Below, in pieces: positions 40,710-48,599 of a DNA stretch of 64,000 nt (position 1 is its first letter; every line of letters starts with the position of its first letter). Under the pieces are notes generated by a model that did no database searches, had not been told where the DNA came from, and worked only from the letters and a program-made list of their open reading frames with translations. The DNA comes from Amycolatopsis rifamycinica (GTDB lineage Bacteria; Actinomycetota; Actinomycetes; Mycobacteriales; Pseudonocardiaceae): assembly GCF_000695625.1 (NCBI RefSeq), contig NZ_JMQI01000068.1, forward strand, positions 186,001-250,000, written 5' to 3'. A program made the translations under genes and the position numbers.

Positions 40710-42017
40710 TCAGTACGTCATGGCCATGGCCGGGTCGGCCAGCAGCGCGCCGACGTCGGCCAGGAACTCCGAGCCCTGCTGCCCGTCGACCACCCGGTGG
40801 TCGAAGCTCAGCGACAGCTGGAGCACCTTGCGGACCTTGATCTCGCCGTCCACCACCCACGGCTGGTCCTTGATCGCGCCGAGGCACAGGATCGCCGACT
40901 CACCCGGGTTGATGATCGGCGTGCCGGTGTCGACGCCGAACACGCCGACGTTGGTGATCGTGATCGTGCCGTTCGCCATGTCCGCCGGGGACGTCTTACC
41001 CTCGCGGGCCGTTTCGGTGAGCTGGGTCAGTGCCTGAGCCAGCTCCTTCAGCGACATCGAGTCGGCGTCGCGGACCTTCGGCACGATCAGGCCGCGCGGG
41101 GTGGCCGCGGCGATCCCGAGGTGCACGTAGTCCTTGTAGACGATCTCCTGCGCCTGCTCGTCCCAGACCGCGTTGACGTCCGGAGTGCGCTTCGCCGCCA
41201 GGCACACGGCCTTCGCGGCGAACGTCAGCGGCGTGACCTTGACCCCGGCGAACTCCCGCGACTTTTTCAGCTTCTCGCGGAACTCCATCATCGGCGTGAC
41301 GTCGATGGTCAGGAACTCCGTGACGTGCGGAGCGGTGTACGCGCTCTGCACCATCGCGGCCGCGGTCATCTTCCGGACGCCCTTGATCGGCACGCGCCGC
41401 TCGCGCGTTCCGCTGTCCACGGTGGACGTGACGACCGGAGTCCCGTTGGCGGCGCGCTCGACGTCTTCACGCGTGATGACACCGCCGTCCGCGGTGCCGG
41501 TCAGCGCGTGCAGGTCGACGCCGAGGTCCTTCGCCAGCTTCCGCACCGGCGGCTTCGCCAGCGGGACGTACCCGCCGCGCGGAGCCGCCGGAGCGGGGGC
41601 GACGGGAGCGGGCGGCGCGGCAACAGCGGCCACCGGAGCGGGCTCAGCGCCCTTCCGGGCCCGCCGCTGCGTGACCACGGCCTTGGAGCCGTAGCCGACC
41701 AGCGGCTTCATCTCCTCTTCCTCGGCCGGAGCCGGGGCGGCGGGAGCGGCGGCGGGAGCGGCCGCACCACCGGGGTCGACGTCGATGGTGAGGATCGGCG
41801 TGCCGACCTCCACCGTCTGCCCCGGCTCGACGTGCAGTTCCGTGACCACTCCGGCCCACGGGATCGGCAGCTCGACGGCGGCCTTCGCGGTCTCGATCTC
41901 GACCACGATCTGGTTCACCGTCACCGTGTCGCCCGGCTTCACGTGCCAGGACAGGATGTCGGCTTCGGTCAGCCCCTCCGCCGTGTCGGCCAGGGGGAAT
42001 TGCTTGTACGTGGGCAT
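40710..42017 (-). CDS. 2-oxoacid dehydrogenase E2, dihydrolipoamide acyltransferase
   Basis: 435-aa E2 subunit. The lipoyl domain (about 1-80) carries the lipoylated Lys in VEIETAKAAVEL. An Ala/Pro-rich linker follows, then the E1/E3-binding domain (PVRKLAKDLGVDLHALTGT, about 160-178) and the catalytic domain with LSFDHRVVDGQQGSEFL near the C-terminus. It transfers acyl groups to CoA. Only one lipoyl domain is present, as in branched-chain 2-oxoacid complexes. Last gene of the E1alpha-E1beta-E2 operon; E3 must be encoded elsewhere. Confidence 0.93.
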   Translation of the reverse strand: MPTYKQFPLADTAEGLTEADILSWHVKPGDTVTVNQIVVEIETAKAAVELPIPWAGVVTELHVEPGQTVEVGTPILTIDVDPGGAAAPAAAPAAPAPAEEEEMKPLVGYGSKAVVTQRRARKGAEPAPVAAVAAPPAPVAPAPAAPRGGYVPLAKPPVRKLAKDLGVDLHALTGTADGGVITREDVERAANGTPVVTSTVDSGTRERRVPIKGVRKMTAAAMVQSAYTAPHVTEFLTIDVTPMMEFREKLKKSREFAGVKVTPLTFAAKAVCLAAKRTPDVNAVWDEQAQEIVYKDYVHLGIAAATPRGLIVPKVRDADSMSLKELAQALTQLTETAREGKTSPADMANGTITITNVGVFGVDTGTPIINPGESAILCLGAIKDQPWVVDGEIKVRKVLQLSLSFDHRVVDGQQGSEFLADVGALLADPAMAMTY

Positions 42018-42033
42018 TGCGCGGAAATCCCCC

Positions 42034-43026
42034 TTACCAGGCGAGTGAGCGGTCGACGGCGTGCAGCACCCGGTCCAGGTCGGGGAGGTAGTGCTCCTCG
42101 AGCTTGGCCGGCGGGTACGGCGTGTCGAACCCGGTCACCCGGAGGACGGGCGATTCCAGCGAATAGAAGCACTCCTGCTGGACGCGCGCGGCGATCTCCG
42201 ACGTCAGCGACGACTCGGACGGCGCCTCCGACAGCGCGATCAGCCGCCCGGTCTTGCGCACCGACTCGAACACCGGGCCGAGGTCCAGCGGCGAGAGCGT
42301 CCGCAGGTCGATGACCTCGAGGGATTTGCCTTCGTCTTCGGCCGCGGCGGCCGCGTCCAGGGCGACCTTCACCGACGGGCCGTACGCGACGACCGTCGCC
42401 GTCGTGCCTTCGCGCACGACCTGCGAAGAGAACACCTGCGCCGGTGTCCCGGCCACGTCGATCTCCGCGCGCAGCGCGCCCGAGTGGTACAGCCGCTTCG
42501 GCTCGAAGAACAGCACCGGGTCGTCCGACTTGATCGCCTGCTGGATGCCCCAGTAGGCGTCGACGGCGTTGGAGATCGAGACGACCTTGAGGCCGGGGAT
42601 GTGCGCGAACAGCGACTCCGGCGACTCGGAGTGGTGCTCGACCGCGCCGATCCCGCCGCCGAACGGCACCCGGATCACGACCGGCATCTTGATCTTGCCC
42701 TGCGTCCGGTAGTGCAGCTTCGCCAGCTGCGAGGAGATCTGGTCGAAGCCGGGGAAGATGAAGCCCTCGAACTGGATCTCGCACACCGGCCGGAAGCCGC
42801 GCACGGCCAGGCCGACCGCGGTGCCGATGATCCCGGACTCCGCGAGCGGCGTGTCCAGCACGCGCTGCTCGCCGAAGTCCTTCTGCAGGCCGTCGGTGAT
42901 CCGGAAGACGCCGCCGAGCTTGCCGACGTCCTCGCCCATGATCAGGACCTTGGGGTCTTCTTCCATCGCGCGGCGCAGGCCGAGGTTGAGCGCCTTGCCG
43001 ATGGTGAGTTTCTGGAGGTCGGACAT
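42034..43026 (-). CDS. 2-oxoacid dehydrogenase E1 beta subunit
   Basis: 330-aa transketolase-like E1beta. Typical segments are LGLRRAMEEDPKVLIMGEDV near residue 15, DTPLAESGIIGTAVGLAVRG (about 60-80), VVIRVPFGGGIGAVEHHSES and the C-terminal VTGFDTPYPPAKLEEHYLPD. It forms the alpha2beta2 decarboxylase with the upstream gene, overlapping it by 1 nt (TGATG). The branched-chain (Bkd) assignment is favoured over pyruvate by the two-subunit E1 in an actinomycete, where pyruvate dehydrogenase is usually AceE; not proven. Confidence 0.93.
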   Translation of the reverse strand: MSDLQKLTIGKALNLGLRRAMEEDPKVLIMGEDVGKLGGVFRITDGLQKDFGEQRVLDTPLAESGIIGTAVGLAVRGFRPVCEIQFEGFIFPGFDQISSQLAKLHYRTQGKIKMPVVIRVPFGGGIGAVEHHSESPESLFAHIPGLKVVSISNAVDAYWGIQQAIKSDDPVLFFEPKRLYHSGALRAEIDVAGTPAQVFSSQVVREGTTATVVAYGPSVKVALDAAAAAEDEGKSLEVIDLRTLSPLDLGPVFESVRKTGRLIALSEAPSESSLTSEIAARVQQECFYSLESPVLRVTGFDTPYPPAKLEEHYLPDLDRVLHAVDRSLAW

Positions 43027-44231
43027 CAGTGCTCACCCGCCGATACGAAGCCGTCGAGGTAGGACAGGAACTCTTCGCGCTGCGCGTCCAGCACCGGGTT
43101 GCCCTCGGCGTAGACGTTGCTGAAGATCCTCTCGGGCGGCGGTTCGGGCATGTTGAACGTGTACTCGCGCAGGTCGGCGGCGAACGCGTCGGCCTCTTCC
43201 TGGATCTTGTCGAAGAACGCCTGGTCGGCGAAGCCGCCGCGGGCCAGGTACGCGCGGACGCGCTCGATCGGGTCCTTGAGCTTCCACTCCTCCAGCTCGT
43301 CGGAGAGCCGGTAGCGGGTGGGGTCGTCGGTCGTGGTGTGCGCGTCCATCCGGTAGGTGAACGCCTCGATCAGCACCGGGCCGTTGCCGTGGCGGCACTC
43401 GTCGAGCGCCCAGCGCGACACCGCCAGGCAGGCCAGGACGTCGTTGCCGTCGACGCGGATGCCGGGGAAGCCGTAGCCGCGGGCGCGCTGGTACAGCGGC
43501 AGGCGCGACTGGCGCTCGGTCGGCTCGGAGATCGCCCACTGGTTGTTCTGGCAGAAGAAGACCAGCGGCGCGTCGTAGACGGCGGCCCAGACGAATCCTT
43601 CGTGGACATCACCCTGCGACGTGGCGCCGTCGCCGAAGTAGCAGATGGTCGCTTCGCCGTCGTCGTCCCCGACCTTGCCTTCGAACTTCTGGCCCATCGC
43701 GTAGCCGGCGGCGTTGAGCACCTGGTTGCCGATCACGATGGTGTACGGGTGGAAACCGTGCTGCTGGTAGTCCCAGCCGCTGTGGTCGGTGCACCGGAAG
43801 ATGCCCAGCAGGTCCTTCATGTCGACCCCGCGCGCGTACGCGACGCCGTGCTCGCGGTAGCTGGGGAACGCCATGTCGTTGGCCTTCAGCGCGCGGCCGG
43901 AGCCGATCTGCGCGGCCTCCTGGCCGAGCAGCGGGACCCAGATGCCGAGCTGGCCCTGGCGCTGCATCGCGTTCGCCTCGCGGTCGGCCCGCCGCACCAG
44001 CACCATGTCGCGGTACAGGCCGCGGAGCGCTTCGGCGTCGACGTCCTCGACGTACTTGTCGAACTGGGGCGAGGGAACCCGTTCGCCTTCGGGGGTGAGC
44101 AGCTGAGTGAGCTCAGCGCCACCTTCGCTGGTCGCTCGCAATCCGGCGATCACCTGTTCGGGAGAGGGCTGGGCCGCGACCGCGGCGGGGCCGTCTCCAG
44201 GCTCCGGGTGCGTCCACTGTTCGGACGGCAT
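43026..44231 (-). CDS. 2-oxoacid dehydrogenase E1 alpha subunit
   Basis: 401-aa thiamine-diphosphate-binding E1alpha. The cofactor motif starts GDGATSQGDVHEGF and ends CQNNQWAIS; the phosphorylation-loop region YRMDAHTTTDDPTRY is present. The N-terminus (about 1-60) is a variable extension. The ATG at 44231 follows AAGGAG on the minus strand; the frame stays open upstream but without conserved sequence. First gene of the operon; with E1beta it decarboxylates probably branched-chain 2-oxoacids from Val, Leu and Ile, giving starter units for branched fatty acids. Confidence 0.92.
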   Translation of the reverse strand: MPSEQWTHPEPGDGPAAVAAQPSPEQVIAGLRATSEGGAELTQLLTPEGERVPSPQFDKYVEDVDAEALRGLYRDMVLVRRADREANAMQRQGQLGIWVPLLGQEAAQIGSGRALKANDMAFPSYREHGVAYARGVDMKDLLGIFRCTDHSGWDYQQHGFHPYTIVIGNQVLNAAGYAMGQKFEGKVGDDDGEATICYFGDGATSQGDVHEGFVWAAVYDAPLVFFCQNNQWAISEPTERQSRLPLYQRARGYGFPGIRVDGNDVLACLAVSRWALDECRHGNGPVLIEAFTYRMDAHTTTDDPTRYRLSDELEEWKLKDPIERVRAYLARGGFADQAFFDKIQEEADAFAADLREYTFNMPEPPPERIFSNVYAEGNPVLDAQREEFLSYLDGFVSAGEH

Positions 44232-44582
44232 GCGCTGTACTCCTTGGTGTCGGTGCCTCTGGCGGCCGCTTGTGGCGACCACAGCGACTGCACCGGCGGG
44301 ACCAGCGCATCGGGTCCGAAGCGCTCGGTCACCGTCGGCGTTGACGGTTCTCGCCGACATCCTGGCACGAAGGTCCGCGTTTTGGTGAGTCACGGATGCT
44401 GATTTGTTGCTGAGAAAGGCGCTCTGAACAGGGGAAACGTTAGGAAGCCCGAGCATCGGACCTACGAGAGTAGGGAATCGGCGCGCGCGCCCACCAGGCG
44501 CGGCGCGCTTCGCGTGATCGCTTGATCACCCGCGCCGGCGACACCGTTGTGACGTGCGGCACGCCGGGGCGCGCGTGGCACG
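44232..44582. other. Divergent intergenic region, 2-oxoacid dehydrogenase / M20 peptidase
   Basis: 351 bp without a convincing gene. It must hold the promoters of both flanking units. GTGATC (44514-44519) and GATCAC (44524-44529) make a perfect inverted repeat with 4 nt between, about 55 bp before the peptidase start. On the minus strand TAACGT near 44428 may be the operon's -10 box. Confidence 0.5.
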
Positions 44583-46010
44583 ATGGGCCACGTGGAGCAG
44601 AAATCCGTGCGTGAATCCGTCGTGACGTCGTGGACCGACGACGTCGTCCCGAGCCTGTCCGGACTGGTGGCGATCCCCGCCTTGTCCCCGGCCTTCGACG
44701 CCGAGTGGGCCAAGAGCGGCCACCTCGCCGCCGCCGTCGACCACGTCCGCGCGTGGATCGCCGGGCGTGACCTGCCCGGCGCGAGCCTCGAGGTCGTCCA
44801 GCTCGAGGGCCGGACCCCGCTGCTGCTCGTCGACGTCCCGGCGACCCCGGGCGCGGCGGACAAGGGCACCGTCCTGATGTACGGCCACCTCGACAAGCAG
44901 CCCCCGGTGGGCGGCTGGTCCGAAGGCCTCGACCCGTGGACCCCGGTGATCCGCGACGGCCGGCTGTACGGCCGCGGCTCGGTCGACGACGGCTACTCCG
45001 GCTACGCGGCGACGACGGCGATCGAAGCCGTGCACGCGGCCGGCGGCGAGCACGCCCGCATCGTGCTGCTGCTGGAGACCGGCGAGGAGTCCGGCAGTCC
45101 CGACCTGCCCGCCTACGTCGAGCACCTGGCCGACCGCATCGGCGAGGTGTCGCTGGTGATCTGCCTCGACGCCGGCGGCAGCGACTACGAGCGGTTGTGG
45201 CTGGTCACGAGCCTGCGCGGGATGCTGCACCTCGACGTCACCGTGCAGCTGCTCGGGTCGGCCCAGCACTCGGGCATCGCGTCGGGCGTCGTCGCGAGCT
45301 CGTTCCGGATCCTGCGGCACCTGATCGAACGCCTCGAGGACAGCGCGACCGGCGAGCTGCTGCTGGACGAGCTCAAGGTCGACGTCCCGGCGAACCGGCT
45401 GGCCGAGCTGAAGGCCGTCTCGCAGGACTTCCCGGAGGCGCTCTCGAAGGCCTTCCCGCTGGTCGAAGGCGGCCGCGTGATCACCGAGGACGCGCTGGAG
45501 CTGATGCTCAACAACGCGTGGCGCCCGACGCTGTCGGTGATCGGCGCCGACGGCTTCCCGAAGCCCGCCGACGCCGGCAACGTCCTGCGCGAGAGCACGA
45601 CCTTGACGCTGAGCTTCCGGCTCCCGCCGACGGCAGACGCCGAGAAGGCGCTCGAAGCCGTGAAGCGCGCCCTGACCACCGACGTCCCGTACGGCGCGAA
45701 GGTCACGCTCGGCTCGCCGCAGGCGGAAAACGGCTGGAACGCGCCGACCGAGTCGCCGTGGCTGACGACGGCCCTGCGCACGGTCAGCGACGAGGTGTTC
45801 GGCCGTCCCCACCGCGCGACCGGCATGGGCGGGTCGATCCCATTCATGGGCCTGCTCTCGCGGAAGTACCCGGAGGCGCAGTTCCTGGTCACCGGCGCGT
45901 GCGGGGCCGACTCGAACATCCACGTGCCGGACGAGTGGCTCCACCTCGGCTACGCCCAGCAGGTCACCGAGGCCGTCGCGCACATCCTGGACGCCCACGC
46001 CCGCGGCTGA
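44583..46010 (+). CDS. M20 family metallopeptidase (dipeptidase)
   Basis: 475-aa cytosolic zinc peptidase. The metal and catalytic motifs are in order: MYGHLDKQP (His and Asp, about residue 100), GRGSVDDGYSG (bridging Asp), LLETGEESGSPD (catalytic Glu pair) and CLDAGGSD. The dimerisation domain lies in the middle (about 215-330). Length and pattern match the CNDP/PepV-like dipeptidases. ATG 44583 is used; a GTG at 44592 with CACGAT 7 nt upstream could be a leaderless start instead. The triple repeat begins 5 nt after the stop. Confidence 0.92.
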   Translation: MGHVEQKSVRESVVTSWTDDVVPSLSGLVAIPALSPAFDAEWAKSGHLAAAVDHVRAWIAGRDLPGASLEVVQLEGRTPLLLVDVPATPGAADKGTVLMYGHLDKQPPVGGWSEGLDPWTPVIRDGRLYGRGSVDDGYSGYAATTAIEAVHAAGGEHARIVLLLETGEESGSPDLPAYVEHLADRIGEVSLVICLDAGGSDYERLWLVTSLRGMLHLDVTVQLLGSAQHSGIASGVVASSFRILRHLIERLEDSATGELLLDELKVDVPANRLAELKAVSQDFPEALSKAFPLVEGGRVITEDALELMLNNAWRPTLSVIGADGFPKPADAGNVLRESTTLTLSFRLPPTADAEKALEAVKRALTTDVPYGAKVTLGSPQAENGWNAPTESPWLTTALRTVSDEVFGRPHRATGMGGSIPFMGLLSRKYPEAQFLVTGACGADSNIHVPDEWLHLGYAQQVTEAVAHILDAHARG

Positions 46011-46014
46011 CCGC

Positions 46015-46114
46015 CACTTTCACGTGAAAGTGACACGGAGGCGGGTCCTCCAGGTCACTTTCACGTGAAAGTGACACGGAGGTGGGTCCTCCAGGTCACT
46101 TTCACGTGAAAGTG
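46015..46114. repeat. Three parS-like palindromes as a 41-bp tandem array
   Basis: CACTTTCACGTGAAAGTG at 46015-46032, 46056-46073 and 46097-46114, spaced exactly 41 bp. The two 23-nt spacers differ by one base and contain GGAGG and CCTCC, a small stem. The last copy reads into the 3' end of the convergent TetR gene, encoding its final residues (GTFT). It fills the gap between the M20 peptidase and the TetR gene. Confidence 0.93.
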
Positions 46115-46674
46115 CCGCCGCAGGCCGAGCGGAAGGCCGCGGTGGCTGCGTCGAGGTAGGCCGGGAAGTCCTGGGTGCCGCCCGCGTCGATCCAGCGGTC
46201 GAAGGCGTCGCCGAGGATGATCGCCGCGACCTGCGCCGCCGGTTTCGCCAGCTCGGGCGGGGTTCCGCGCTGCTCGAGCGCGTCCCGGATCGCCGTCGTG
46301 ATCGCCGCGCCCTTGCTCCGCTCGCGTTCCTGGAGCTCGGGCGTGGCCGCGATGATCGCCCGGCGCTCGGGCGACGGGTCGACGGCCTGCGCGACCCGCG
46401 TGCCGACGTCGGCCAGCGCGGCGAGGACCGTGCGCAACGGCGACTCGCCTTCTTCGGCGGCGAGCACGGCTTCGGCGACCGCGGGCGGCAGCTGCTCCGC
46501 GCCCGCGAAGAGCACTTCGCGCTTGTCGGGGAAGTAACGGAAGTACGAGCGGCGCGTGATCCCGGCGCGTTCGGCGATCTGCGTGATCGTCACGGCGTCG
46601 TAGCCGTGCTCGGCGTACAGCTCCAGCGCGGCTTTCCGCAGCCGGTCCGCGGTCCCGGGATCCCATCTGGCCAC
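46102..46674 (-). CDS. TetR family regulator
   Basis: 190-aa TetR repressor with helix-turn-helix TITQIAERAGITRRSYFRYF (about residues 28-47). The GTG at 46674 is chosen (TAGGCT 5 nt upstream, leaderless); the frame is open to 46731 but would run through the operator region. It is divergent from the saccharopine-dehydrogenase-like gene, with a long inverted repeat between, so it likely represses that gene. Its last codons come from the third palindromic repeat, suggesting that repeat insertion replaced the original C-terminus. Confidence 0.88.
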   Translation of the reverse strand: MARWDPGTADRLRKAALELYAEHGYDAVTITQIAERAGITRRSYFRYFPDKREVLFAGAEQLPPAVAEAVLAAEEGESPLRTVLAALADVGTRVAQAVDPSPERRAIIAATPELQERERSKGAAITTAIRDALEQRGTPPELAKPAAQVAAIILGDAFDRWIDAGGTQDFPAYLDAATAAFRSACGGTFT

Positions 46675-46687
46675 GCCCCAGCCTAAC

Positions 46688-46743
46688 TGACGTCTCAGTG
46701 TGTCATCACGTGCTAGGGTCGGTGATGACACACTGAGACGTCA
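46688..46743. promoter_or_regulatory. 21-bp perfect inverted repeat in a divergent promoter
   Basis: Left arm 46688-46708 and right arm 46723-46743 are exact reverse complements, separated by 14 nt that contain a -10-like TAGGGT (46714-46719). Each arm has its own partial dyad (TGAC...GTCA, as in TGACGTCTCAGTGTGTCA), so it can be read as two mirrored TetR-dimer sites, one per promoter. Confidence 0.88.
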
Positions 46744-46755
46744 CTGGAGGTCGTC

Positions 46756-47760
46756 ATGGAGATCTGGGTGCTGGGAGCGGCGGGCCGCACCGGCCGGGGC
46801 ATCACGGCGGAACTCGAGCGCCGGGGCCTGCCGGTCGTGCTGGTCGGGCGCAACCGGGAACGCCTGGAAGCGAGCGGCTCGAAGTACGTCGTCGCCGACG
46901 GCGCCGAGGCCATGGCGGCGGAGATCCGGCGGCAGCGGCCGGCGGTCGTCGTCAACACGATCGGCGAGTACGCCACCACGGCCGCGACGATCGCGCGGGC
47001 GTGCCTGCCCGGCGGGCACTACGTCGACATGGCCGCGGACCTCGTCGCCGTCTCGCGGCTGCTCGACCTGCACGAGGAGGCCCTGTCCGGTGGCAGCACG
47101 TTCGTGACCGGCGCCGGCTTCGGCGTCCTGGCCACGGAAGCCGTCGTGGCGAAGCTGTGCGAAGGGCGCGAAACGCCGAGCCGCGTGCAGGTCGACGCGC
47201 TGGCGTCCGTCGCCGTCGAAGCAGGTGCCGTGGGGGTCGCGCTGGCCGCCAGCATCGTCGACGCCATGACCGCGGTCTCGGCTCGGGGCGCCAAGCCGCG
47301 CACCCTTGTCCTGCCGGACGGTGAGACGGCGAAGGTGGCGGGCATCGACTCGGGCGAGCTGGTCGCCGCCCAGCGCGCGAGCGGAGCGGCGGACGTCACG
47401 GTGTTCTCCGGGCTCGCCCCGACCGCCCCGGTGGTCCGGGCCCTGCTCCCGCTGCTCGGCCGGGTGGTGTCGATCCCGGCCGTGCGCCGGTTCGCGGTCC
47501 GGCGGCTCGCCGCGGTCCGCACGAAGGCCGCACCCCGTCCCCGCACGCACACGTGGGGGCACGCCGTCGTGACCTGGCCCGACGGCACGACGCGCGAAGG
47601 CTGGCTCCGCGCGGACGAAGCCATGGACTTCACCAACGCGGTCGTGGCCGAGGTCGCGGCCCGCCTGGCCCGCGGCGAGGGCAAACTCGGCGCGCACACG
47701 CCGGCGTCCGCCCTCGGCGCCGAGGTCGCCGAAGCCGCGGGCGGGACCTTCCTGCTCTAG
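46756..47760 (+). CDS. Saccharopine dehydrogenase-like NAD(P)-binding protein
   Basis: 334-aa protein with an N-terminal Rossmann fold: EIWVLGAAGRTGRGITAEL (residues 2-20) and VVVNTIGEYA (about 64-73). The remainder resembles the trans-acting enoyl reductase / saccharopine-dehydrogenase-like family (GGHYVDMAAD, FVTGAGFGVLATE). Probably a reductase of unknown substrate. The ATG at 46756 has GGAGG 5 nt upstream. Controlled by the divergent TetR. The stop overlaps the stop of the convergent transglutaminase-like gene by 4 bp. Confidence 0.82.
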   Translation: MEIWVLGAAGRTGRGITAELERRGLPVVLVGRNRERLEASGSKYVVADGAEAMAAEIRRQRPAVVVNTIGEYATTAATIARACLPGGHYVDMAADLVAVSRLLDLHEEALSGGSTFVTGAGFGVLATEAVVAKLCEGRETPSRVQVDALASVAVEAGAVGVALAASIVDAMTAVSARGAKPRTLVLPDGETAKVAGIDSGELVAAQRASGAADVTVFSGLAPTAPVVRALLPLLGRVVSIPAVRRFAVRRLAAVRTKAAPRPRTHTWGHAVVTWPDGTTREGWLRADEAMDFTNAVVAEVAARLARGEGKLGAHTPASALGAEVAEAAGGTFLL

Positions 47761-48599
47761 GCCAGCCGGGTCAGGTGCACCGAGACGTCCAAAGTGGACT
47801 GACCGCCGCCGGTGAAGATCCCCTTCAACGGCGCCACGTCCGCGTAGTCCCGGCCCATGGCCACCCACACGTGCCGCGGACCGACCGGGATCGCGTTCGT
47901 CGGGTCGTACGCCCACCAGCCGCCGGTCCAGACGTCGACCCACGCGTGCGACTCGCCCTCGACCACCTCGCCGAGCTTCGCGTCCGGCTTCGTGTGCAGG
48001 TACCCCGAGACGTACCGCGCCGGAACGCCGATCGCCCGCAGCATCACCAGCGTCACGTGGGCGAAGTCCTGGCAGACGCCCTCGCGCGCCTGCCAGGCAT
48101 CGGTCGCCGTCGAGTGGACGCCCGTCGTTCCCGGCTGGTACTTGAGCTGCTGGTTCACCCACTCGCAGACGGCCAGCACGGCGTCCGCCGGGTCCAGCCC
48201 GCGCCGCAGCGCACGGGCCTCGCGGGCCAGCGTGACGTCGCGCGGGGTGTAGTCGGTCGGGGTCAGGTACTCGGTGCGGTGGTCGACGACCGTGTCGGAC
48301 CGCAGGTCCTTCCACGACGCCGTGCGGATCGGTTCCGCTTCGTCCGCCGTCTCGACCACCGAGGTCGCCAGCACGGTGAACTCGGTGTGCGGCGCGTGGA
48401 GGTCGAACGACGTCACCACCGTGCCCCAGTAGTCCGTGTACCGGTAGGCGCGGGTCGCCGGGGTCGTCTCGATGCGCGTCGCCACCGTGGTCTGGCGGCG
48501 GTCGGAGCGCGGGGTCAGCCGGGCCTCGTTGTACGACTGCGTCGCCGGTGTCGCGTACCGGTACCCCGTCCGGTGCGCCACCCGCAGCTGCCACGTCAC
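47757..48599 (-). CDS. Transglutaminase-like peptidase family protein
   Basis: 280-aa protein of the bacterial transglutaminase-like family (COG1305 type). The N-terminal beta domain starts TWQLRVAHRTGYRYATP. The papain-like core has the catalytic Cys in REGVCQDFAHV (about residue 167), His in GESHAWVDVW and Asp in AYDPTN. It probably cleaves or forms amide bonds in peptides. The GTG at 48599 overlaps the stop of the alpha-E gene (GTGA), placing it third in the ATP-grasp operon. Confidence 0.9.
   Translation of the reverse strand: MTWQLRVAHRTGYRYATPATQSYNEARLTPRSDRRQTTVATRIETTPATRAYRYTDYWGTVVTSFDLHAPHTEFTVLATSVVETADEAEPIRTASWKDLRSDTVVDHRTEYLTPTDYTPRDVTLAREARALRRGLDPADAVLAVCEWVNQQLKYQPGTTGVHSTATDAWQAREGVCQDFAHVTLVMLRAIGVPARYVSGYLHTKPDAKLGEVVEGESHAWVDVWTGGWWAYDPTNAIPVGPRHVWVAMGRDYADVAPLKGIFTGGGQSTLDVSVHLTRLA

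Noticed and set aside
39489..42314. 941-residue plus-strand open frame
   Set aside because: It lies antisense to the exporter, TetR and E2 genes, all of which have clear motifs; composition is Arg/Gly/Val as expected for a shadow frame.
44514..44529. GTGATC/GATCAC inverted repeat as a CRP/GlxR site
   Set aside because: The GTGA and TCAC halves are 8 nt apart instead of 6, so it does not fit the CRP/GlxR consensus; kept only as an unassigned inverted repeat.
2633..46114. The palindromes as true parS sites
   Set aside because: No copy has the flanking G/C pair of canonical parS, the copies sit in tandem at gene ends, and no parA/parB or origin gene is present; I describe them only as parS-like.
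46015..46114. CRISPR-like array
   Set aside because: The units are palindrome plus near-identical spacer, i.e. a plain tandem duplication; spacers are not unique and no cas gene is near.
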